Of a stretch of DNA of 64,000 bases, positions 25,641-34,155 are shown piece after piece. Each line of letters opens with the position of its first letter. The first letter of the stretch is position 1. The notes under the pieces were generated by a model. It was not told the DNA's origin, ran no database searches, and worked only from the letters and a program-made list of their open reading frames with translations. A program made the translations under genes and the position numbers. The stretch lies in NCBI GenBank assembly GCA_023266115.1, contig JAHFRU010000012.1, positions 1 through 64,000 of the forward strand, read 5' to 3'. Source of the stretch: Gammaproteobacteria bacterium (GTDB taxonomy: Bacteria; Pseudomonadota; Gammaproteobacteria; VBWC01).

Positions 25641-25844
25641 ATGGCGAACGGTACGGTAAAATGGTTTAATGAGTCGAAGGGCTTCGGGTTTATTGCGCCG
25701 GAGGATGGATCGGAAGATGTTTTTGTCCATTACTCGTCGATAGAGGGCGCGGGTTTCAAGACGTTGACGGAAGGGCAAAGCGTTACGTTTGAAAGCCAGC
25801 GTGGTCCGAAAGGATTAACGGCAGTTAACGTCAATCCAGTATAA
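25641..25844 (+). CDS. Cold-shock domain protein (CspA family)
   Basis: A 67-residue single-stranded nucleic-acid-binding protein. The start at 25641 gives the family N-terminus ANGTVKWFN and is preceded by a GGGGGG ribosome site. RNP1 KGFGFI and RNP2 VFVHY are intact, as is the usual ending PKGLTAVNV. It acts as an RNA chaperone, in either cold or growth-phase roles. Its own terminator follows, and typA comes directly after, so the two genes are separate transcription units. Confidence 0.96.
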   Translation: MANGTVKWFNESKGFGFIAPEDGSEDVFVHYSSIEGAGFKTLTEGQSVTFESQRGPKGLTAVNVNPV

Positions 25845-25871
25845 CCCCCTGATACTTGTCATTCTCGCAAC

Positions 25872-25901
25872 AGGCCCTGCCAGTCGGCGGGGCCTTTTTT
25901 T
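25872..25901 (+). terminator. Intrinsic terminator after the cold-shock gene
   Basis: Stem AGGCCCTGCC (25872-25881) with GGCGGGGCCT (25886-25895), loop AGTC, one wobble pair, followed by seven T. It ends about 12 bases before the typA start. Confidence 0.92.
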
Positions 25902-25912
25902 ATTTGGATATT

Positions 25913-27721
25913 ATGATAGACAACATTCGAAATATTGCGATTATCGCGCATGTGGATCACGGCAAGACCACGCTTGTTGACAAACTTCTGCAACAGTCCG
26001 GTACGTTGGATGTTCGTGGTCCTGTGCTCGAGCGGGTCATGGATAGTAACGATCTGGAAAAAGAACGTGGCATCACGATTCTAGCGAAGAACACGTCTCT
26101 GACCTGGCAGGGTTGTCATATCAATATCGTAGACACGCCCGGCCATGCCGATTTTGGTGGCGAGGTTGAGCGCATTCTGTCTATGGTGGATTCGGTGCTG
26201 TTGCTGGTGGATGCGGTCGATGGCCCGATGCCTCAAACGCGTTTTGTCACGCAGAAGGCTCTGGCGCGTGGTCTCTGCCCGATAGTTGTTATCAACAAAA
26301 TCGACCGGCCCGGCGCGCGACCACATTGGGTGCTAGACCAGACCTTTGAGTTGTTCGATCGGCTTGGCGCCAGTGAAAAACAACTCGATTTTCCGATCGT
26401 ATATGCGTCGGCTTTGCTCGGGTACGCTGTTTTGCAGGCAGAGGATCGTGGCACGGACATGACGCCGCTGTTCCAGACCATCGTCGATCGCGTGCCGCCG
26501 CCCGTGGTAGATCCATCCGGGCCGTTCCAGCTGCAAGTGAGCTCGCTGGCCTATGACAACTATGTGGGTGTTATAGGCATAGGCCGGATCAGCCGCGGCC
26601 AGGTCCGGACCAATACCGCGGTGACGGTGATTGATCGCGATGGCAATACCCGCCGTGGCCGCGTATTGCAGGTATTCGGGTTTCACGGGCTGAAGCGCGT
26701 CGAGATTCCGGAGGCGGGCGCCGGTGATATCATTGCGTTTACCGGTCTCGAGACACTGGATATCTCGGATACGTTATGTGATCCGCTGACGGTTGAGGCA
26801 TTGCCGGCGCTATCCGTCGATGAGCCGACCGTATCGATGACTTTTCAGGTGAACAAGTCGCCGTTCGCCGGCCGCGAAGGAAAGTATCTGACCTCACGGC
26901 AGATTCGTGAGCGGTTGTGGCGGGAACTTAAACACAACGTCGCGTTGCGTGTCCAGGAGACGCCTGATCCAGACAAATTCGTGGTGTCCGGACGCGGCGA
27001 GCTTCATCTGTCTATTCTGATTGAGAATATGCGGCGCGAGGGATACGAGCTTGCGGTATCGCGGCCGGAAGTTATCACCAAGATCGTCGACGGGGTTGAA
27101 CATGAACCGTTCGAACAGCTGACGGTGGATGTGGAAGACGTTCATCAGGGTGCCGTAATGGAGCGCATAGGTGCGCGCGGCGGAGATCTGCAAAGCATGA
27201 TGCCGGATGGCAAGGGGCGGGTTCGTCTGGATTTCGTCATACCGGCGCGCGCGCTGATTGGATTTCGGACAGAATTTCTGACCGCCACGTCCGGGACGGG
27301 TCTTATGTATCACGTGTTCGAACGTTACGCGCCGGCAAAGAAAGGCGGGATCGGTCAGCGCGTCAACGGGGTGCTGATTTCCAACGGGACCGGAAAGGTT
27401 CTGGCTTTCGCGTTGTTCAATCTCCAGGAGCGCGGCCGTCTGTTCGTGGGGCCGGGTGACGAGGCATACGAAGGGATGATCGTCGGATTGCATTCTCGCG
27501 ATAACGATCTCGTCGTCAATCCTTTGAAAGGGAAGCAGCTGAATAATATTCGCGCCGCGGGTTCCGACGAAAACATCATACTTGTCCCGCCGGTGCGGCA
27601 CAGCCTGGAGCAGGCGCTCGAATTCATCGATGACGATGAATTGGTCGAAGTGACGCCCAAATCCATCCGTATACGCAAGAAGAAGCTCAAAGAGCACGAG
27701 CGTAAACGCGACAGCCGTTAG
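25913..27721 (+). CDS. typA: GTP-binding protein TypA/BipA
   Basis: A 602-residue ribosome-associated translational GTPase. The G1 motif AHVDHGKTT is at residues 12-20; G2 is in the RGITI loop, G3 [13 protein letters not shown]4 NKID; the C-terminal TypA-specific domain contains [15 protein letters not shown]. Length is normal. The start at 25913 (MIDNIRN) is the conserved one; an upstream in-frame TTG would lie inside the cold-shock terminator and is rejected. The protein supports 50S assembly and stress adaptation, including growth in the cold, which fits the adjacent cold-shock gene. Confidence 0.97.
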   Translation: MIDNIRNIAIIAHVDHGKTTLVDKLLQQSGTLDVRGPVLERVMDSNDLEKERGITILAKNTSLTWQGCHINIVDTPGHADFGGEVERILSMVDSVLLLVDAVDGPMPQTRFVTQKALARGLCPIVVINKIDRPGARPHWVLDQTFELFDRLGASEKQLDFPIVYASALLGYAVLQAEDRGTDMTPLFQTIVDRVPPPVVDPSGPFQLQVSSLAYDNYVGVIGIGRISRGQVRTNTAVTVIDRDGNTRRGRVLQVFGFHGLKRVEIPEAGAGDIIAFTGLETLDISDTLCDPLTVEALPALSVDEPTVSMTFQVNKSPFAGREGKYLTSRQIRERLWRELKHNVALRVQETPDPDKFVVSGRGELHLSILIENMRREGYELAVSRPEVITKIVDGVEHEPFEQLTVDVEDVHQGAVMERIGARGGDLQSMMPDGKGRVRLDFVIPARALIGFRTEFLTATSGTGLMYHVFERYAPAKKGGIGQRVNGVLISNGTGKVLAFALFNLQERGRLFVGPGDEAYEGMIVGLHSRDNDLVVNPLKGKQLNNIRAAGSDENIILVPPVRHSLEQALEFIDDDELVEVTPKSIRIRKKKLKEHERKRDSR

Positions 27722-27730
27722 CCGGGTAGC

Positions 27731-27751
27731 CCGGGCGCATCAGGCGCCCGG
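27731..27751 (+). terminator. Strong GC hairpin after typA
   Basis: CCGGGCGC (27731-27738) pairs perfectly with GCGCCCGG (27744-27751) around ATCAG, 10 bases past the typA stop. There is no U run; it may act as a 3'-end stabiliser or a Rho-assisted terminator. Confidence 0.5.
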
Positions 27752-27940
27752 CCTCGTTCCTAGTTTTCGATATCGCTAGCTTGTGGATAAGCCATCCGTC
27801 GGCGCGATCGTCGCGGGCGCGGTACCCGGATGGAGTTTCTATTCCGCCTAAAGACGCGTTGAGGCAACACCCACACGCGATAGCGGTTGATTTTAATTTC
27901 CGTTTTTCTAAACTACTCGAAAACCTTGCGGAGCATTCCA

Positions 27941-29230
27941 GTGTTGCTGGCCAGTTCGAGTCGTGTCCCTTTGGAACCCGCGCAGTTCGGTGAACCGGAA
28001 ACGCTGAGAGCGCGATACGAGGGAATCCGGCGACTGACCGAGTATCTTTGCGAACCGCTGGTCGTAGAGGATTACGTGATACAGGGCATGCCGGATGTCA
28101 GCCCGCCCAAATGGCATCTTGCGCACGCGACGTGGTTTTTTGAAACGTTCGTGCTGGCATTAACCGGCGGTTACCGCGCGTTCGACCCGCTGTTTTCCAG
28201 TTTGTTTAATTCATATTATGAGGGGGCGGGCGCCGTTTATCCGCGTGCGCGGCGTGGCTTGCTGGCCCGACCGACGGTAGACGAGGTTTTTCGCTATCGG
28301 GCCTACGTCGATCATTACGTTAACGAGCTTCTCGACAATCTGATCGAACGGGATAACCGCGACAGCATCGCATTTCTTCTTGTGCTTGGACTCAATCACG
28401 AACAACAGCATCAGGAGCTGTTGCTGACGGATATCAAATACAATTTCTCGATTAATCCGTTGGCCCCGGTGTATCGGGATATTGGGGTGATCGATGGATC
28501 GCTTTCCCCGCCGCTGGAGTTTATCGAGTACGGTGGCGGCCTTTACCAGATCGGGCATGCTGGCGACGGCTTCGCCTATGATAACGAAGGTCCACGGCAT
28601 CGGGTATGTGTCGAGCCCTATCGCCTTGCAAATCGACCGGTGACAAATGCCGAGTTCGTCCGGTTTATCGAGTCCGGGGGCTATCACGAATCGAGGTACT
28701 GGCTGTCGGACGGTTGGCAACTGGTGAAGGAGTTGGGCTGGGAGCATCCCCTCTACTGGCGCCGCATCGATACCGGATGGGAAGTCTCGACGTTGGGCGG
28801 GGTGCGTCCGTTAGATCTTCACGAGCCCGTCTGCCATGTCAGTTTCTTTGAGGCTGACGCCTTTGCCCGCTGGGCCGAAAAGCGTCTGCCTACCGAGGCC
28901 GAGTGGGAACTGGCGGCTTGCCGCGAGTCGAAAGGCGGAAATTTTCTGGGTTCCGGACATTTTCATCCGGTTGGCGGCGAACTGTCGGCGATGTTTTTCG
29001 GTAATATCTGGCAATGGACGCAAAGCCCGTATACCGCGTATCCAGGTTTTCGCGCGCTGAACGGCACGCTGGGCGAATATAACGGAAAATTCATGAGCAA
29101 CCAGATGGTGCTGCGGGGTGGGTCGTGCGTCACACCGGCGGATCACGTCCGGGCAAGTTATCGTAACTTCTTTTATCCCGGTCAACGCTGGCAGTTCAGC
29201 GGTTTCCGCTTGGCAGAAGCCGTCATATGA
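27941..29230 (+). CDS. egtB: Ergothioneine biosynthesis sulfoxide synthase EgtB
   Basis: A 429-residue non-haem iron enzyme that joins trimethylhistidine (hercynine) to a thiol substrate using O2. The DinB-like N-terminal domain holds the iron ligands: His62 in KWHLAHATWFF, and His153 and His157 in LGLNHEQQHQELLLT. The C-terminal half is an FGE-sulfatase fold (PRHRVCVEPYRLANRPVTNAEF, RLPTEAEWELAA, GSCVTP, YRNFFYP, GFRLAE). The GTG start at 27941 is chosen because GGAG lies 7 bases upstream; a TTG at 27887 is possible. No egtA or egtC homologue is nearby, so it may use cysteine rather than gamma-glutamylcysteine, but the residues do not prove it. Overlaps egtD by 4 bases. Confidence 0.92.
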   Translation: MLLASSSRVPLEPAQFGEPETLRARYEGIRRLTEYLCEPLVVEDYVIQGMPDVSPPKWHLAHATWFFETFVLALTGGYRAFDPLFSSLFNSYYEGAGAVYPRARRGLLARPTVDEVFRYRAYVDHYVNELLDNLIERDNRDSIAFLLVLGLNHEQQHQELLLTDIKYNFSINPLAPVYRDIGVIDGSLSPPLEFIEYGGGLYQIGHAGDGFAYDNEGPRHRVCVEPYRLANRPVTNAEFVRFIESGGYHESRYWLSDGWQLVKELGWEHPLYWRRIDTGWEVSTLGGVRPLDLHEPVCHVSFFEADAFARWAEKRLPTEAEWELAACRESKGGNFLGSGHFHPVGGELSAMFFGNIWQWTQSPYTAYPGFRALNGTLGEYNGKFMSNQMVLRGGSCVTPADHVRASYRNFFYPGQRWQFSGFRLAEAVI

Positions 29231-30210
29231 CAGTAGTGGCATCCCAGCGTGTCCGTTTCTACGATACACAACCACCGGCTGCCGGCCTGTGTAGCGAAGT
29301 CATCAGAGGACTGGGGCGACGTCCCCGGACATTGCCACCCAAGCTTTTTTACGATGAGCGCGGTTCCGTACTGTTCAACGCTATCTGCGAACTTCCAGAG
29401 TACTACCTGACGCGGACGGAAACCGCCATTATCGAGCGCAATCTTGATGAAATCGCGGCTCTGGCCGGACCGGATTGCGTGTTGCTCGAGCTCGGAAGCG
29501 GCAGCGGGCGCAAGGCCCGTCCCGTCATAGAACGATTACAACCCCGAACGTACGTACCTCTCGATATTTCCCGCGAGCATCTTTTGGCGGCTTCGACCGA
29601 AGTGGCGGATGAGTTTCCGTGGCTGGAAATCCGGGCCACATGCATCGATTACACGACCGACCTGATACTGCCTTTCATTCTGCCGGCATGCCGGCGCGTC
29701 GCATTTTTCCCCGGATCGACGATAGGGAACTTTGAGCCGCACGATGCCACGCGCTTTCTGGAGAGTATCCGCCGTATGGTCGGCGTTGGCGGCGCGATCA
29801 TCATCGGCGTGGATACCAAGAAAGAGGCGCACATGTTAGACGCGGCCTATAACGATTCTTGCGGAATCACGGCGGAGTTCAACAAAAACATCCTGCATCG
29901 GATCAATCGGGATCTTGGCGCGAAGTTTATCTGTGACCAATTCGAGCATGATGCGTTTTATAACGAGCCAAGAGGGCGAGTGGAAATGCATCTCGTCAGC
30001 ACTGTCCATCAGGTCGTGGGGTTCAAGAACATTCGCTTCGTGTTTGAGAAGGGCGAGACTATTCATACGGAAAATTCCTACAAATACACCACGGATGAAT
30101 TTGTTGCCATAGCAACGGCGGCGGGATTCTCGTCGAGTCGTATCTGGAGCGATGACGCTAACAAATTCAGCGTGCATTACCTGACCGTGCCGCACACGGG
30201 CGCGATATGA
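29227..30210 (+). CDS. egtD: L-histidine N-alpha-methyltransferase EgtD
   Basis: A 327-residue SAM-dependent enzyme that trimethylates the alpha-amino group of histidine to hercynine. The SAM loop is LLELGSGSGRKARPVIE, with the family blocks PPKLFYDERGSVLFNAICELPEYYLTRTE (within residues 37-67), FFPGSTIGNFEP, and the C-terminal ENSYKYT substrate segment. The ATG overlaps the egtB stop by four bases (ATGA), so translation is coupled and the two form a complete minimal pathway with a C-S lyase (EgtE) needed from elsewhere. Its own stop overlaps the start of mlaE. Confidence 0.95.
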   Translation: MTVVASQRVRFYDTQPPAAGLCSEVIRGLGRRPRTLPPKLFYDERGSVLFNAICELPEYYLTRTETAIIERNLDEIAALAGPDCVLLELGSGSGRKARPVIERLQPRTYVPLDISREHLLAASTEVADEFPWLEIRATCIDYTTDLILPFILPACRRVAFFPGSTIGNFEPHDATRFLESIRRMVGVGGAIIIGVDTKKEAHMLDAAYNDSCGITAEFNKNILHRINRDLGAKFICDQFEHDAFYNEPRGRVEMHLVSTVHQVVGFKNIRFVFEKGETIHTENSYKYTTDEFVAIATAAGFSSSRIWSDDANKFSVHYLTVPHTGAI

Positions 30211-31007
30211 TGTCCAGGATAAAAAAGCGTATCGAGACGATCGGGGACCTGACTCTTTACCATGTCGAGCAGTTCGGCCGTATGGGTGTATTCCTCGCGA
30301 TATGCACCTGTCATTTTTTTAAACCGCCTTACAAAATCTATCCGATCGTTCGTCAGATCCGCTTTATAGGCGCGGGATCGATATTTGTCATCGGTGTTAC
30401 CGGGGCTTTCACCGGCATGGTACTCGCGCTGCAGGGCTACTATACCCTGACCAAATTTGGCTCCGAGGATCTGCTCGGTTCGGCAGTAGCGCTAAGTCTG
30501 ATCAGGGAGCTTGGCCCGGTATTAACGGCCTTGATGGTTATCGGTCGCGCCGGATCGGCGATCTGTGCGGAAATTGGCATCATGCGCACGTCGGAACAGA
30601 TAGACGCGCTGGAATGCATGGCGATTAATCCGTATCGGTATCTGATGGTGCCGAAATTCGTTGCAGCGATCATGTCTCTGCCACTGCTGGTGTTTATTTT
30701 CGACGCGGTTGGGATTGGTGGCGGATATCTTGTTGGAGTGATATTGCTCGGTGTCAACGAGGGTGCTTATTTTCAGGGCATGTACGACAGCGTGGTCTGG
30801 AAAGATGTCGAGCTGGGGCTGGTCAAGGCGCTTGTCTTCGGGCTGCTCATCGTATGGATCGCGGCGGCGAAAGGATATTACATGCATCTGGAACGTTCGC
30901 CCGTATTCGGAGCGGAGGGGGTCAGCCGTATCACGACTAACGCTGTTGTGCTTGCGTCGGTTACGATACTGATCTGGAATTATCTCATTGGAGCAATCAT
31001 GCTCTGA
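30207..31007 (+). CDS. mlaE: MlaE, permease of the Mla phospholipid transporter
   Basis: A 266-residue inner-membrane permease with a long N-terminal interface helix and five or six membrane helices. Family motifs include GAFTGMVLALQGYYTL, RELGPVLTALMVIGRAGSAICAEIG (spread over residues about 95-120) and EQIDALECMAINPYRYL. It works with MlaF (ATPase), MlaD and MlaB to move phospholipids between the membranes. The ATG at 30207 overlaps the egtD TGA, and a second ATG follows immediately at 30210. No mlaF is upstream, which is unusual, since mlaF normally precedes mlaE. Confidence 0.94.
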   Translation: MMSRIKKRIETIGDLTLYHVEQFGRMGVFLAICTCHFFKPPYKIYPIVRQIRFIGAGSIFVIGVTGAFTGMVLALQGYYTLTKFGSEDLLGSAVALSLIRELGPVLTALMVIGRAGSAICAEIGIMRTSEQIDALECMAINPYRYLMVPKFVAAIMSLPLLVFIFDAVGIGGGYLVGVILLGVNEGAYFQGMYDSVVWKDVELGLVKALVFGLLIVWIAAAKGYYMHLERSPVFGAEGVSRITTNAVVLASVTILIWNYLIGAIML

Positions 31008-31039
31008 GCAGGCCGTCTATCCCGGGAGACACAGGCATC

Positions 31040-31486
31040 ATGAATCGACTCAATGTGGAACTTGCCGTAGGGGTTTTCATGATCGCCGGGTTTCTTTGCT
31101 TCGCGTATATCTCAATCAAGCTTGGTGACGTCAAGCTGTTCGAGGAGGATACGTACGCGTTGCAGGCGCGATTCGGGTCGATATCCGGACTAAAAAAGGG
31201 CGCCGATATCGAAATCGCCGGTGTCAAGGTCGGCAAGGTCACAGATATTGCCCTGGATGGGAGTCGATACGAAGCGTTGGTGAAGTTGTCGCTCAACAGC
31301 AGGTATAAACTACAGCAGGACAGCATTGCCTCCGTTCGTACCGCCGGCGTGATCGGCGACAAGTTTATCAGTATCGCGCCCGGTGGTTCCGAAGAATACC
31401 TCAGGGCAGGCGATTCCATACGCGATACAGAATCCTCCATAAGTCTTGAGGAGCTGATCAGTAAATATATCTTTGAAAAGGAATAG
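31040..31486 (+). CDS. mlaD: MlaD, MCE-domain substrate-binding protein
   Basis: A 148-residue protein with one N-terminal membrane helix (about residues 8-26, LAVGVFMIAGFLCFAYISI) and a single MCE domain (about 38-116: YALQARFGSISGLKKGADI, GVKVGKVTDIALD, VRTAGVIGDKFISIAPGG). MlaD forms a hexameric periplasmic ring on the MlaFEB complex. Length is close to that of other short MlaD proteins. It lies 32 bases after mlaE and its tail overlaps the possible longer start of mlaA. Confidence 0.95.
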   Translation: MNRLNVELAVGVFMIAGFLCFAYISIKLGDVKLFEEDTYALQARFGSISGLKKGADIEIAGVKVGKVTDIALDGSRYEALVKLSLNSRYKLQQDSIASVRTAGVIGDKFISIAPGGSEEYLRAGDSIRDTESSISLEELISKYIFEKE

Positions 31487-31493
31487 GCGAGCG

Positions 31494-32300
31494 GTGCCAA
31501 TTTCCGTGCGGTTTATGGCCAGACGTCTTCTGTTGCTCGCATGTCTTTCGGTATCGGTTGTATTGCAGGCCCATGCGGTGGACGAGGTGCCGCCGACGGG
31601 CGTCAGCGGCGAACCGACGGATAGCGCGTTTTCGGACGATACATCGCTCGGGTCTGAAGACGACTTTCCTGCTGATGAGGATTTCTCTGTCGTATCCGAT
31701 CCGCTGGAGAAGATTAACCGGGTGACGTTCTGGTTTAACGACAAGCTGTATTTCTATATGCTAAAACCGGTTGCGCGCGCGTACCGTGTTGTCCCCGAGT
31801 CGATTCGGGTATCGGTCGCCAACTTTTTCACGAACCTCGGTTCTCCAGTACGTGCGGTGAATGCAGCATTTCAGATGAAACTTGCAGACGCCGGAAATGA
31901 GATGGGGCGTTTCATTATCAACTCCACGTTAGGCATCGGCGGGTTATTCGATCCAGCGGAAAAATACGGGGAAATCCGGGAGACCGATGAAGATTTTGGG
32001 CAGACGCTGGGTGCCTATGGTGCTGGTCCGGGGTTCTATGTCGTATTGCCATTCCTGGGGCCGTCCAGCCTGCGGGATGGTGTGGGCATGGTGGTCGACA
32101 CCGGGATGTCTCCTCTCTACAACTATGCTGAACGCGACGAGAAAGACAACCAGTATTTGGCGCTCAAAGGCCTGGAGGCTGTTAACACCGTTTCGCTGGA
32201 CAAGGATACCTACGAAAGCATCAAAAGGGATGCGCTTGACCCTTACCAATTTGTCCGTGACGCGTATATTCAAAATCGTCAAGGTAAAATCAGAAAGTAA
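31494..32300 (+). CDS. mlaA: MlaA (VacJ), outer-membrane phospholipid-removal protein
   Basis: A protein of 268 residues from the GTG at 31494, chosen for its position after the mlaD stop and the signal sequence that follows. The family core starts at DPLEKINRVTFWFNDKLY and includes FFTNLGSPVRAVNAAFQ, RFIINSTLGIGGLFDPA and DFGQTLGAYGAGPGFYVVLP, all intact. MlaA extracts misplaced phospholipids from the outer leaflet. The signal sequence contains LLLLAC but the hydrophobic run continues to QAHA, so it could be a type I signal peptide rather than a lipoprotein signal. An acidic stretch of about 35 residues lies before the core. Next in the operon is mlaC. Confidence 0.92.
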   Translation: MPISVRFMARRLLLLACLSVSVVLQAHAVDEVPPTGVSGEPTDSAFSDDTSLGSEDDFPADEDFSVVSDPLEKINRVTFWFNDKLYFYMLKPVARAYRVVPESIRVSVANFFTNLGSPVRAVNAAFQMKLADAGNEMGRFIINSTLGIGGLFDPAEKYGEIRETDEDFGQTLGAYGAGPGFYVVLPFLGPSSLRDGVGMVVDTGMSPLYNYAERDEKDNQYLALKGLEAVNTVSLDKDTYESIKRDALDPYQFVRDAYIQNRQGKIRK

Positions 32301-32438
32301 TCACATAATTATCATGGCGGGGTAAAGAATCGCGGTGAACTAACGTTATAGAAAGGGTCGGGGACGTCATCGACGCGATGACAATTTGAACGTAGCCGTC
32401 AGCGAGTTGCCTTTGTTCGACCACAGGAAAGACACGTT

Positions 32439-33050
32439 ATGAAAACCAAGCGATTCGCCTTGTTGCTCGCCGTATCGTTGTTATTCTCCGTCGCGGCGTC
32501 AGCCGTAGTGGCGCCGGGACCCATGGACCAGATCAAGGCGTCGGTCGACGAGGTTCTCAATATTCTGTCGAATTCAACGCTGGAGGCAAACGACAAAAAA
32601 GAACGTATTTCAACGATTATTCGCAAGCGGTTCTATTTTCGCGCGATGGCGCAGCAAACATTGGCGCAAAACTGGCGCAAGGCGACGCCGGATGAGCAAA
32701 AGAGCTTCGTTGAATTGTTTTCCAGGCTCGTAATGGCAACGTATATGAATCGTATCGAGGCCTACTCAGGCGAGAGCGTCGAGTTCAAGCGCGAGAATAT
32801 CGAGGAAGACCGCGCTGTGGTTGACACGACGATTGTAACCCGTACAGTGCAGATTCCGATCAGTTACAAGCTCGTCAAAAAAGACGGCGAATGGCTGGTC
32901 TATGACGTGGTTGTGGAAGAGGTCAGCCTGGTGCGTAATTACAGAAGCAGCTATCAGGATATCGTCAACAAGGAAGGGTTCAGTGGCCTGATGGCGAAGA
33001 TGCAGGAAAAGATTAAGAGCCTGGACGCGCCCCCGGCAAAAACCGGCTAG
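32439..33050 (+). CDS. mlaC: MlaC, periplasmic phospholipid shuttle
   Basis: A 203-residue periplasmic protein with the signal peptide MKTKRFALLLAVSLLFSVAA. The MlaC (Tol-Tol/Ttg2D) fold is shown by VDEVLNILSN, RFYFRAMAQQTLAQNWRKAT, FVELFSRLVMATYMNRIE and DVVVEEVSLVRNYRSSY. It carries phospholipid between MlaA and MlaFEDB. A 138-base gap separates it from mlaA; mlaB, which often follows mlaC, is not present. It converges with the FKBP gene. Confidence 0.95.
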   Translation: MKTKRFALLLAVSLLFSVAASAVVAPGPMDQIKASVDEVLNILSNSTLEANDKKERISTIIRKRFYFRAMAQQTLAQNWRKATPDEQKSFVELFSRLVMATYMNRIEAYSGESVEFKRENIEEDRAVVDTTIVTRTVQIPISYKLVKKDGEWLVYDVVVEEVSLVRNYRSSYQDIVNKEGFSGLMAKMQEKIKSLDAPPAKTG

Positions 33051-33083
33051 TTATCCGCGCTTCCAGGCCCTCAACGGCCGATC

Positions 33084-33755
33084 TCAGTTGACTGAAAGCA
33101 ACTCGATTTCGAATATCAGCGTCTGGTTTGGTTCGATTGCATTGTTACCGCGTTCGCCATAGGCCAGGCTCGCAGGTATCACCACCTTCCATTTTGCGCC
33201 TTGTTTCATCATCGGCAGCACTTCCTGCCAACCCTGTATCACGCCGTTAACCGGGAAGGTAACCGGTTGGCCACGGGCAATGGAACTGTCAAATTCTTCG
33301 CCATTGATGAGGGTCCCGCGGTAGTGCACAGATACGCTGTCGGCCGGTAGTGGCTTCTTGCCGGTGCCTTCGTTTATAACAATGTATTGCAGTCCGCTCG
33401 CGGTGGTGACAACGCCTTTCTTTTTGCCATTTTCGGCGAGGTAGGCATCGCCGGCCTTCTTGTTCTTTTCGGCCGCGGCCTTTTTCTCTTTTTCACCTTT
33501 CTCGATATACGCGCGGCTGGCGGCTTGCATTTCTTCCAGCGTCAGCTTCAGAGGCGCACCGGTCAGTACGTCACGGATCGCGAGGATCATCGCATCCGAG
33601 TCCACGTCCAGTCCCTGTTGCTTTAGCCCCTGGGCCATTTGGAAACCCACGGTATAACTGAAACGCTTGATTTCCGTGTCCAACGTTGGCTCGGCAGCAA
33701 AAACCGAGGTGACATGAGAAGCGAGGAACAACGCCGGGATAACGTAATATTTCAT
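33084..33755 (-). CDS. FkpA/Mip-type FKBP peptidyl-prolyl isomerase
   Basis: A 223-residue periplasmic isomerase and chaperone. The signal peptide is MKYYVIPALFLASHVTSVFA. The N-terminal dimerisation region (about 25-100) is helical and Lys/Glu-rich, and the FKBP domain fills about 115-223 (GLQYIVINEGTGKKPLPADS, VHYRGTLINGEEFDSS, GVIQGWQEVLP, IPASLAYGERGNNAIEPNQT). Active-site aromatic and acidic residues of FKBP are present. The domain order matches FkpA and Mip. It is transcribed away from sucA, with a 400-base region between them. Confidence 0.93.
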   Translation of the reverse strand: MKYYVIPALFLASHVTSVFAAEPTLDTEIKRFSYTVGFQMAQGLKQQGLDVDSDAMILAIRDVLTGAPLKLTLEEMQAASRAYIEKGEKEKKAAAEKNKKAGDAYLAENGKKKGVVTTASGLQYIVINEGTGKKPLPADSVSVHYRGTLINGEEFDSSIARGQPVTFPVNGVIQGWQEVLPMMKQGAKWKVVIPASLAYGERGNNAIEPNQTLIFEIELLSVN

Positions 33756-34155
33756 TTATAAGTTCCTGTAATTAGGGAGGTAGTGTCGTAAGTATGGTAT
33801 CGGGTTCAAATTTGTCGGAAGGACCGCGCTATCATCGCACAGATATTTCAGAGATTAAAGCAAGCGTCGGACGGTTGGCACCCGCCAGGCGCAGCCCGGA
33901 CCTGGGCATGAATGCTCACGCACACACCAGGGGTGTGCCTCTATCAGACCGATCCGGAATCGGAATATTCGCGCTACAGATTTCACTAAACTTACTTCAG
34001 GGTCCAACGATATACAGAGGTAGGCGCCATAATACGGTGAAAGTTGCTGAGTTTTCCAATAGTTACGACTACGGTACACTTTGGGCTCACACCCGTCGTC
34101 TTGCCGGCGGCGGCGACACGGAAGAATGCGGAACAATAAGTAAGGAACCGTCCGA
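33756..34155. other. Divergent intergenic region between the FKBP gene and sucA
   Basis: No gene is supported; an open frame at 33794-34159 has no recognisable motif and ends as sucA begins. The region should carry promoters in both directions. A clear AAGGAA ribosome site stands 9 bases before sucA. I could not pick convincing promoter boxes. Confidence 0.4.
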
